NCBI GenBank assembly: GCA_002409445.1 | Contig: DHNJ01000036.1 | Location: forward strand, 33,550-39,336 | DNA: 5,787 bases | Source of the DNA: Armatimonadetes bacterium UBA5419 | GTDB taxonomy: Bacteria; Armatimonadota; UBA10988 | Direction: 5' to 3' | In this document: piece after piece, positions 1 to 5,420 of the stretch | Position numbering within the stretch: position 1 is the stretch's first letter | Layout: the number at the start of each line of letters is the position of its first letter | Notes under the pieces: model-generated | Seen by the model: the letters and a program-made list of their open reading frames with translations, nothing else | Told to the model about the DNA's origin: nothing | Database searches by the model: none | Program-made: the position numbers and the translations under genes

Positions 1-210
1 CGCCTCGCCTACGACATGCAGGGACACCGAACGGCGGCGAGCTCTTGCCGACGATACGGAGCCGTGGGCGCCGGTTTGCTGCGGACACGAGTGTCCGCGG
101 TCCCAGTTAGGTCGAGACCCTGCGGAGACGGGTGTGGCGAGGGTGTGTCGGGCGCACATGGGGGACCGCCGGCGCACAGGCGGCGAGTCGGGTCGAGGTT
201 CGGCCGGTCC
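1..210. other. Non-coding stretch upstream of the sigma gene promoter
   Basis: I see no credible gene here. The three forward frames give arginine-, cysteine- and glycine-rich translations without recognisable motifs. The one frame that stays open to position 345 looks like the usual by-product of high GC. A reverse ATG at 17-15 meets a stop within three codons. No tRNA T-arm or other familiar RNA signature was recognised. The stretch holds the perfect hairpin at 81-98 and the left arm of an inverted repeat (189-195). It most likely separates an upstream gene outside the window from the sigma gene. Confidence 0.55.
81..98. repeat. Perfect hairpin, 7-8 bp stem
   Basis: GCGGACA (81-87) and TGTCCGC (92-98) are exact reverse complements around a CGAG loop, and the central C/G can add an eighth pair. 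No T-run follows on the right, and the left flank has no A-run, so this is not a canonical intrinsic terminator on either strand. It could be a non-canonical terminator or processing site for an upstream gene, or a protein-binding palindrome. Confidence 0.5.
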
Positions 211-225
211 TTAGCACCCGACCCG
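189..225. promoter_or_regulatory. Inverted repeat around the -35 box, candidate operator
   Basis: CGGGTCG (189-195) is repeated inverted as CGACCCG (219-225) with 23 bases between the arms. The right arm lies inside the spacer of the predicted promoter, and the -35 hexamer lies between the arms. A repressor or activator dimer could bind here, but a 7-bp inverted repeat is easily found by chance in DNA this GC-rich. Confidence 0.2.
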
Positions 226-239
226 TCCCACGCTATACT
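211..239 (+). promoter_or_regulatory. Sigma70-type promoter for the sigma factor gene
   Basis: The -35 TTAGCA (211-216) matches TTGACA at four of six positions. The -10 TATACT (234-239) matches TATAAT at five of six. The spacer is exactly 17 bp. AT-rich hexamers like this stand out in the surrounding GC-rich sequence. Transcription would begin near 246, giving a leader of about 200 nt before the ATG at 450. The same -10 hexamer precedes trpC. Confidence 0.55.
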
Positions 240-245
240 GCTCTC

Positions 246-449
246 TAGTCATGACGGGCCGAGGCTCGTCAGAGGGCCGTTGCGGCCCGGAAAGGACCGG
301 TCATGTTCAGCTGCCGCTTGCGCCTCGCTGCAACCGCGCGCCTGAACCTGCACCTGGCCTAGCCTCACGGCAGGTCGGGTGAGGTGAGCGTGCGGACCGC
401 CGCCCCCACGGGCGGTGTCTGTGCTGCCCTGCTCCTTCCGGGACCTGCC
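246..449 (+). other. Structured 5' leader of the sigma factor gene
   Basis: Between the predicted transcription start and the ATG at 450 there are three clear hairpins. The first is GGGCCG/CGGCCC (274-279 with 283-288, loop TTG). The second is CCTCAC/GTGAGG (363-368 with 379-384). The third is CCGCCC/GGGCGG (400-405 with 410-415, loop CCAC), which can extend by a G-T wobble and a C-G pair. An 8-bp palindrome, GACCGGTC, lies at 295-302. None is followed by a T-tract. I do not recognise a known riboswitch, SRP, RNase P, 6S or tmRNA signature. It may be a regulatory leader or a separate small RNA. Confidence 0.35.
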
Positions 450-1004
450 ATGTCTTCCACTGTTTCCACGATTCGTACCGGCTTGCTGGCCGCGCAACAA
501 GGCCACGACACCGCGCGCGACGAGGTCGCGCAGCGCCTGTGGCCGCGCCTGCGGTCGCTGGCGCGCTACTATGCCCGGCGCACGGGCGAGGACGCTGACG
601 ACTTGCTCTCCGAAGCGTGGGTCGGGCTGTTGGAGGGGTTGGCGGTCGTCGACGTGACGATCGGCGACCCGGAGCAGTACCTGCTGGCGCGGGCGCGGTG
701 GCGGGTGCTCGACCACGTGCGGCGCACCCGGCTGCGCCGGCTGGAGTCGCTGGAGGCGGCGGGCACGCTGCCAGCCGCGGCCGACGGCCACGAGCGGCGG
801 CTAGGCGAACTGGCGCTGCACGAGTTCCTAGCTCAGCTCTCGACGACCCAACGCGCGATCGCCGAGTGCCTGCTGGACGGGCTAACCTGGCGCCAGACGG
901 GCGAGGTGCTGGGCTGTACGAGCGCGAACGTGGCCTACCACATGCGCCAGATCCGCGCGCGGTGGCGCGCCTGGTGTGTGGCCGAGCGGGCCGAGGCGGA
1001 CTAG
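450..1004 (+). CDS. ECF-like RNA polymerase sigma factor (sigma-70 family)
   Basis: This is a 184-residue cytoplasmic protein with the layout of a small two-domain sigma factor that would direct RNA polymerase to a set of promoters. Sigma region 2 spans about residues 22-97. It includes the acidic core-binding segment EDADDLLSEAWVGLL (47-61) and the helix LLARARWRVLDHVRR (78-92), which corresponds to the -10 recognition part. A linker (98-117) leads to a sigma region 4 helix-turn-helix at about 120-175, seen in LSTTQRAIAECLLDGLTWRQTG and the following VAYHMRQIRARWRAW. The length is typical of ECF sigmas. The ATG at 450 is preferred because a weak GGGA lies 6 nt upstream. An in-frame GTG at 384 would add 22 unlike residues. 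No anti-sigma gene is adjacent in the visible sequence, so how its activity is controlled is unknown. Its ECF subgroup was not assigned. Confidence 0.85.
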   Translation: MSSTVSTIRTGLLAAQQGHDTARDEVAQRLWPRLRSLARYYARRTGEDADDLLSEAWVGLLEGLAVVDVTIGDPEQYLLARARWRVLDHVRRTRLRRLESLEAAGTLPAAADGHERRLGELALHEFLAQLSTTQRAIAECLLDGLTWRQTGEVLGCTSANVAYHMRQIRARWRAWCVAERAEAD

Positions 1005-2056
1005 AGCCGCCAGTGGCGCTGGGACTCGGGCATCAGGCGGTCGGCGATGGCCACGGTCTTGGTGTTGTGGCGCGCGGACTCCAGGATGCCCAGCAGCACG
1101 GCCAGCGTCTGCAGACCGTCCTCGGGCGAGGAGATGGTCTCGCCGCCGTACTGCACGAGGCGGACCAGCTCGTTGACGGCGCCGGCGATGCCCACGCGGT
1201 CGTACTGACGCGGGGCCAGGATGCGCGTGCCGCCGGCGGTGGTCAGCTCGAGGTGCCGCTCCCAGATGCGCAGGCCGCCGCGCGAGCCTTCGACATCGAA
1301 CCAGAGCACGCGGCGGCCGTGGCGTACGCCGTCGTAGTGGGCGACGACGCCATTGGCGAAGATCAGCCGGGCGCTGGCCGTCGGCTCCTGCCCAGGGTCG
1401 CGGGGCAGCTCGGAGAGGTACGGCTCATAGTCGTCGAAGCCCGGCTCCAGGCGGCCAGTGACCTCGACCACCGGCGACTCGGCAAGGAAGCAGAGGGTGT
1501 CGATGACGTGCGCGCCGGTGCGGAAGAGCAGCGCGCGCGAGCCGCCGTGGTAGCAGCGGATGCGGCGCAACTCGCCGAGGTCGCCCGAGTGCAGCAGGTT
1601 CAGGGCCTGGTGGAACAGCGGGCTGTAGCGCCGTGGCTGGTAGAGGACCATCTTGGCCCCGGACTCGCGGACGGCGCGAATGATTCGGTGGCCGTCGGTC
1701 AGGCTGGTGGCCATCGGCTTTTCGCAGAGCAGTCCTTTGACCCCCGCGGCGAGCGCGGCGAGTACGGCCTCGGCGCGGTTTACCTCCGGGGTCGCGACGC
1801 TGACGATCGCCGGCTTGGCCTCGTCCAGCAACAAGCCGAGGTAGGGGTAGAGGGCGACCGCTGGCCAGAAGTCGAGCCAGGTGTCGCGGAAGTCGGTCAT
1901 CAGCGCCTGGCGCCAGTCGTAGACCGCGACGACGTCGCAGGCCGGGTGCGAGGCGTAGGCGGCGGCGTGGCTCTCGACGACCCAGCCGAAGAGGCTCGGC
2001 TCGGGCCGGCGCGCGGCGACGGGGGTTAGGCCGCAGATGGCGACCGGCAACTGCAT
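1001..2056 (-). CDS. Gfo/Idh/MocA family NAD(P)-dependent oxidoreductase
   Basis: The 351-residue product fits the Gfo/Idh/MocA family, which oxidises or reduces sugars, inositols and related polyols with NAD(P). Visible marks, in order, are the first Rossmann strand VAICG (5-9), the second strand ending in an acidic residue DVVAVYD (41-47), the strand PAIVSVATPE (82-91), and the family signature CEKP (111-114) with the conserved lysine K113. The C-terminal substrate domain contains GAHVID (181-186), whose H183 and D186 match the usual catalytic GxHxxD. The usual GxGxxG loop is replaced by GLTPVA, followed by about a dozen extra residues before a helix ESHAAAYASHP. This may change cofactor binding. 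The ATG at 2056 overlaps the TGA of the LarA-like gene (TGATG), implying translational coupling. A GTG two codons upstream is possible. The substrate is unknown. A sugar acid or polyol is a guess from its partner gene. Confidence 0.88.
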   Translation of the reverse strand: MQLPVAICGLTPVAARRPEPSLFGWVVESHAAAYASHPACDVVAVYDWRQALMTDFRDTWLDFWPAVALYPYLGLLLDEAKPAIVSVATPEVNRAEAVLAALAAGVKGLLCEKPMATSLTDGHRIIRAVRESGAKMVLYQPRRYSPLFHQALNLLHSGDLGELRRIRCYHGGSRALLFRTGAHVIDTLCFLAESPVVEVTGRLEPGFDDYEPYLSELPRDPGQEPTASARLIFANGVVAHYDGVRHGRRVLWFDVEGSRGGLRIWERHLELTTAGGTRILAPRQYDRVGIAGAVNELVRLVQYGGETISSPEDGLQTLAVLLGILESARHNTKTVAIADRLMPESQRHWRL

Positions 2057-3345
2057 CAGCACGCGGCGTCACTCCGGGGGGTCGGGATGCAGTAGGGCCC
2101 GCTGGGGATGACCAGCAGGCGCGCGGCAGGCCCGTAGACGGCCAAGGCCTCGTCGACAGCGGCCTCGACGCTGGTCGCGCCGCGGACCAGACAGCGCTCC
2201 AGCTCGACGGGCGGGACCTTGTCGCTGACCACGACGACCTGACCTACCTGCAGCACGTGGCACAGCTTCTCGACCTCCCACTGGTCCTTGGTGAATGGCG
2301 CGCCGGGCGCGAGGATCTGGGCCATGAAGGACTCGTGGTCGGTCGCCTCGTGCAGCATCTGGGTGAACTCAGGCCCGCCGATGCCTTCGCTCAGCTCGGC
2401 AGCGATGATGATCGTGCCGCCCGGCTTGAGCGCCGGTAGCGCGCCGACCATACCCTTGACCGCCTGGTAGAACGTGGCGTCGAGCGGGTAGCCGGCGGAG
2501 GTGGTCAGGACGACCTCGGCCGGTTCGTCGAACGGCACGCGGCAGACCTGGTCGCAGAAGGCGACGCCGGCGGCATGGGCGGTTTCGAGCTCACCGGCGA
2601 AGACGCCGCCGATGCGCCGCTCGGCATCGATGACGACGTTGACCGAGAAGTCGACACCGGCCGCCGCGCAGACCTCGAGGGCGAACTGATGCAGCGGGTT
2701 GCCCTCCAGCACGCCAGTTGCCGCGCGCGGGTGCTCCATGAGCGGGGGGCTGTGGAAGTAGTTGACCGAGCGGAAGGCGATCAGCCCGGGGCAGACGATC
2801 TTGCGGCCGCCCGAGTAGCCGGCCATGAAGTGCGGCTCGATGAGGCCGGAAATGATCTTCAGGTCGGCCTCGACATAGGTCTTGTCGACCCACATCTCGA
2901 CGCCGGTCGAACTGTTGCCGAGGAAGGCCTGCTCCTCCTCGACCTCGCTGTGGTGGTTGAGGATGCGGTAGCGGCTGGCGATGTCGGCGCCGACCAGCTC
3001 GACCAGTTCGTCGCCCAGGTTCGGGCGGTGGTTGCCCGTGGCGATGAGGATGGTGATGTCGTCGACGCCGAGGCCGGCGGTCTCCAGCTCGGCGAGGATT
3101 TCGGGGAGGATGACCACATTGGGCACGGGGCGGGTGATGTCGCAGATGACGATGACCGCGTTGCGGCGGCCGCGCGCCAGCTCGGCCAGCGGCGGCCCGC
3201 CCAGCGGTGCGCGTAGGGCGGCGCGGATGGCGGCCGGCTCGTCGGGCAGCGGCGTGGCCGGGTTGAGGGCCAACACGTCGGTCACGCGATCCGCCGGCAG
3301 CTCGACGGTCAGGCCTTGGCGCCCGTATTCCAGTTGCACGCGCAT
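2056..3345 (-). CDS. larA: LarA-family nickel-dependent lactate racemase-like protein
   Basis: The 429-residue protein belongs to the LarA (DUF2088) family. These enzymes racemise or epimerise 2-hydroxyacids by hydride transfer to a nickel-pincer nucleotide covalently bound to a lysine. From memory of Lactiplantibacillus plantarum LarA, the key residues align with near-constant offsets: D69 and R72 in CDITRP (D72, R75), H106 in ATGNHR (H108), H172 in EPHFMAGYSGGRK (H174), K182 as cofactor anchor (K184), H198 as nickel ligand (H200), and Q294 and K297 in YQAVKG (Q295, K298). The enzyme is therefore probably active. Length is normal for the family. It starts at ATG 3345 with a weak GAGAG five bases upstream, 25 bp after the TPR gene stop, and its TGA overlaps the next ATG. 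The family includes racemases and epimerases for acids other than lactate, so the substrate is open. No larB, larC or larE cofactor genes are visible here. Confidence 0.9.
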   Translation of the reverse strand: MRVQLEYGRQGLTVELPADRVTDVLALNPATPLPDEPAAIRAALRAPLGGPPLAELARGRRNAVIVICDITRPVPNVVILPEILAELETAGLGVDDITILIATGNHRPNLGDELVELVGADIASRYRILNHHSEVEEEQAFLGNSSTGVEMWVDKTYVEADLKIISGLIEPHFMAGYSGGRKIVCPGLIAFRSVNYFHSPPLMEHPRAATGVLEGNPLHQFALEVCAAAGVDFSVNVVIDAERRIGGVFAGELETAHAAGVAFCDQVCRVPFDEPAEVVLTTSAGYPLDATFYQAVKGMVGALPALKPGGTIIIAAELSEGIGGPEFTQMLHEATDHESFMAQILAPGAPFTKDQWEVEKLCHVLQVGQVVVVSDKVPPVELERCLVRGATSVEAAVDEALAVYGPAARLLVIPSGPYCIPTPRSDAAC

Positions 3346-3370
3346 GATGTCTCTCTAGGGATTAGACGAC

Positions 3371-4528
3371 CTATTGCAGGCCTTGGGTCGCCGGGTTGAG
3401 GCCGGCGGCGTTGATGCGGGTTAGAGCTTCGCGGAAGAGCGGCTCGTTGGGCCAATAGCGGCGGCCGCGGCCCCAGATGTCAATTGCGCGGGCGGTGTCG
3501 CCCTGGCGCGCGGCGCAGAGGCCCGCGTTGTAGAGGCCCTTGAGGTTGGTCGGCTCCCAGATCAGCACCTGGTCGAAGGAACTCTGCGCCTCGTTCAGGT
3601 AGCCCATCTGCATCCGCGCCACGCCGCGGCCGAGGTGCGCCTCGACGAAGGTCTGGCGGCGGTCGATGGCCAGCTCGAAGGCCTTCTCGGCCTGCAGCCA
3701 GTTGCCCGCGTCGGAGTGGACGCGGCCCAGCTCGAAGTAGGCGTAGGGGTCGTCGGGGCGGTTGGCGACCTGGTCGACGGCGCGCTTGATCGACTCGGCG
3801 ACGAGGATCCGCCGCTCGGCGAGCAGGGCGAGGGCCAGCGCGTCGGCGACGAAGACGTCGTCCGGGTCCATCGTCGCGGCCTCGCGCCAGCGCTGGGCGG
3901 CCGCCTGCGGCGCGTCCGGCCGCCAGGCGCGCCAGCCGTTGCCGACCTGCTCGAGGATGCCGAAGGCGGTCGTCGGCACGTACTCGCGCATCGCCTTGAC
4001 CTGGTCGGGGTTCAGCTTGAGGCCCATCTGGCGGGTCAGTTGGCCGATGATCAGATCGGCCTGGGGCTGGAAGACCTGCTCGAGGGAGACCTCCTGGGCC
4101 CGGGGCAGCCAGGGCTTGTCGTTGCCGCGGACCAGGGCGACGGGCTGGACCAGCAGCTTGTCGCCGCGATCCTCGATCAGCCCGCTGATGACGTAGGCGG
4201 CCTGGTGCTGCTCGTTCTGCGCGGCGAGGTTCAGCAGCAGCCCGTCCAGGTCGGTCGCGGCGACACCGCTGTCGGTCTGCCGGGTGTCGTAGGGGTCGGT
4301 GATGAGGAAGTTGTAGCTCAGCCGGAGGCGCCGGGCGAGGACCTCGGCCTGCATCGGTCCGAGCCAGTAGCGCGGCTCGCCTTGACCGGTGACCACCCAG
4401 TCGACCAGCGCGATCCGCGCCATGTGCTTGGACTCGGCGGTCTCGGGCGCGGTCGTCGGTTGGGCGGTGGCCGCGCCACCCAGGGTCAGCGCGACGGCGA
4501 GGACGAGGAACCAGCGGAGATTGGTCAT
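3371..4528 (-). CDS. Exported TolB-N/FlgO-like domain protein with TPR repeats
   Basis: The 385-residue protein begins with a clear signal peptide: a short N-terminus with R5, a hydrophobic run WFLVLAVALTL (6-16), and a likely cleavage after ATA at residue 22, before Q23. No lipobox cysteine is present, so it is predicted to be soluble outside the cytoplasm. Residues about 37-190 follow the pattern of TolB-N/FlgO-type domains: a strand ARIALVDW, a helix QAEVLARRL, a strand AAYVISGLIEDRGDKLLVQPVAL, and the late segment PTTAFGILEQVGNGW. Three TPR units follow at about 261-294, 295-328 and 329-362, with a degenerate helical pair before them (205-260). The TPRs suggest a protein-binding scaffold. 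The ATG at 4528 is chosen because it puts the signal peptide at the N-terminus. Upstream in-frame starts (GTG 4546 and others out to 4579) are less likely. It appears to be the first gene of the leftward cluster. Its precise role is unknown. Confidence 0.75.
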   Translation of the reverse strand: MTNLRWFLVLAVALTLGGAATAQPTTAPETAESKHMARIALVDWVVTGQGEPRYWLGPMQAEVLARRLRLSYNFLITDPYDTRQTDSGVAATDLDGLLLNLAAQNEQHQAAYVISGLIEDRGDKLLVQPVALVRGNDKPWLPRAQEVSLEQVFQPQADLIIGQLTRQMGLKLNPDQVKAMREYVPTTAFGILEQVGNGWRAWRPDAPQAAAQRWREAATMDPDDVFVADALALALLAERRILVAESIKRAVDQVANRPDDPYAYFELGRVHSDAGNWLQAEKAFELAIDRRQTFVEAHLGRGVARMQMGYLNEAQSSFDQVLIWEPTNLKGLYNAGLCAARQGDTARAIDIWGRGRRYWPNEPLFREALTRINAAGLNPATQGLQ

Positions 4529-4550
4529 CGGCGTTATCCCGAACACCTCA

Positions 4551-4556
4551 AGTCTA
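4551..4556 (-). promoter_or_regulatory. Candidate -10 box for the leftward TPR-larA-oxidoreductase cluster
   Basis: Read on the minus strand this is TAGACT, four of six matches to TATAAT and fitting TANNNT, with 22 bases between it and the ATG at 4528. The predicted leader would be only about 15 nt. No convincing -35 lies 16-18 bp upstream. A second weaker option is minus-strand TAGTAT at 4600-4595, overlapping the trpC -10 box. Confidence 0.25.
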
Positions 4557-4593
4557 CCAGACCCGGGCAAGCGCGGCACAGCGGCGGCTGCGG

Positions 4594-4599
4594 TATACT
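4594..4599 (+). promoter_or_regulatory. -10 box for the trpC-trpF pair, very short leader
   Basis: TATACT matches the -10 consensus at five of six positions and is identical to the -10 predicted for the sigma gene. No TTGACA-like box lies 16-18 bp upstream. The expected transcription start (about 4604-4607) is only 4-7 nt from the GTG at 4611 and about 15 nt from the ATG at 4620, with no Shine-Dalgarno sequence between. The trpC message may therefore be nearly leaderless. No leader peptide, tryptophan-codon run or attenuator is present. Confidence 0.45.
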
Positions 4600-4619
4600 A
4601 GCGACTCCCCGTGAGCACC

Positions 4620-5420
4620 ATGAGCGAACCCACCATCCTAGAGACCATACTGGCCGCCAAACGCGACGAAGTCGCCGCCGCACAGGCGCAAACGAGCCTG
4701 GCCGACCTGCGCGCGCGGGCCGCCGACTGCCCGCCGCCGCGCGACTTCGCCGGGGCGCTGCGCAGTGCCGGCGAGGTGCGGCTGATCGCGGAGGTGAAGA
4801 AGGCCAGCCCCTCCGCCGGGCTGATCCGGCCCGACTTCGACCCGGCGGCCATCGCCCAGGCCTACGCCGGCGGCGGCGCGAGCTGCCTGTCGGTGCTGAC
4901 CGACGCGCGCTGGTTCCAGGGCAGCCCCGAGTACCTGCGGGCGGCGCGCGAGGCTAGCGGGCTGCCGGCGCTGCGCAAAGACTTCACGGTCGACGCCTAC
5001 CAGCTGTGGGAGGCGCGGGTCATGGGCGCCGACGCCGTGCTGCTGATCGTCGCGGCCCTGATGCCGGCGGAGCTGGCGGACCTACTGGGCCTGGCCGCCG
5101 ACCTCGGCCTGTCGGCGTTGGTCGAGGTGCATACCGCAGAGGAGACGGCGCTGGCCGTCGAGGCCGGCGCGGAACTGCTGGGCATCAACAACCGCAACCT
5201 GCACACCTTCGAGACGACGCTGCGGACGACCGCCGACCTGCGCCCGCTGGTGCCGGCCGAGCGGCTGGTCATCTCCGAGAGCGGCATCCGCACGCCTGAT
5301 GGCGTCCGCTGGCTGCGGGCACAGGGGGTCGGGGCGATGCTGGTCGGCGAGTCGCTGATGCGCCAAGACGACCTGGAGGCGGCGACGCGCGCACTGGTCG
5401 ATGCGGGTCGCGGCTCGTGA
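4620..5420 (+). CDS. trpC: Indole-3-glycerol phosphate synthase
   Basis: This is the cytoplasmic tryptophan-pathway enzyme that cyclises and decarboxylates CdRP to indole-3-glycerol phosphate. The 266-residue product is a single TIM barrel of normal length, not fused to TrpF. The conserved active-site set is complete. It comprises E58 and K60 in LIAEVKKASPSAG, K120 in LRKDF, E169 in LVEVH, N190 in LGINNRNL, and E220 with S221 in ISESGI. These match the spacing of E51, K53, K110, E159, N180, E210 and S211 recalled for the Sulfolobus enzyme. A phosphate-binding loop, MLVGESLMR, follows near 240-248. The ATG at 4620 gives the usual N-terminus (EPTILETILAAKRDEV). A GTG at 4611 would add three residues. 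The stop overlaps the GTG of trpF in GTGA, so the two are probably coupled. Confidence 0.96.
   Translation: MSEPTILETILAAKRDEVAAAQAQTSLADLRARAADCPPPRDFAGALRSAGEVRLIAEVKKASPSAGLIRPDFDPAAIAQAYAGGGASCLSVLTDARWFQGSPEYLRAAREASGLPALRKDFTVDAYQLWEARVMGADAVLLIVAALMPAELADLLGLAADLGLSALVEVHTAEETALAVEAGAELLGINNRNLHTFETTLRTTADLRPLVPAERLVISESGIRTPDGVRWLRAQGVGAMLVGESLMRQDDLEAATRALVDAGRGS

Noticed and set aside
16..345. Forward open frame of 109 codons at the left edge
   Set aside because: It runs through the predicted promoter and leader, and its composition is random-looking and Arg-rich. No start signal or family motif was seen.
398..417. Hairpin CCGCCC/GGGCGG as an intrinsic terminator
   Set aside because: No T-rich tract follows, and it sits 30 bases before the sigma gene start. 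It is kept only as leader structure.
424..449. Minus-strand resemblance to the SRP RNA apical loop (AGGTCCCGGAAGGAGCAG)
   Set aside because: It resembles the conserved GGAA tetraloop region of bacterial 4.5S RNA, but has an extra C and lacks an A. The flanking sequences on the two sides do not pair into the required long stem, so it is probably coincidence.
249..791. Reverse open frame of 180 codons opposite the sigma gene
   Set aside because: It is rich in Arg, Gln and Ala without motifs, and lies opposite a convincing sigma factor.
617..2029. Long forward open frame of 470 codons antisense to the oxidoreductase gene
   Set aside because: It is a high-GC shadow. It covers the sigma gene in another frame and lies opposite a clear Gfo/Idh/MocA gene. 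Its translation is low-complexity Ala/Arg/Gly/Val without family motifs.
3635..4957. Long forward open frame of 440 codons antisense to the TPR gene and into trpC
   Set aside because: It crosses the divergent promoter region and overlaps trpC in a different frame. It has no recognisable motifs, and both overlapped genes are well supported.
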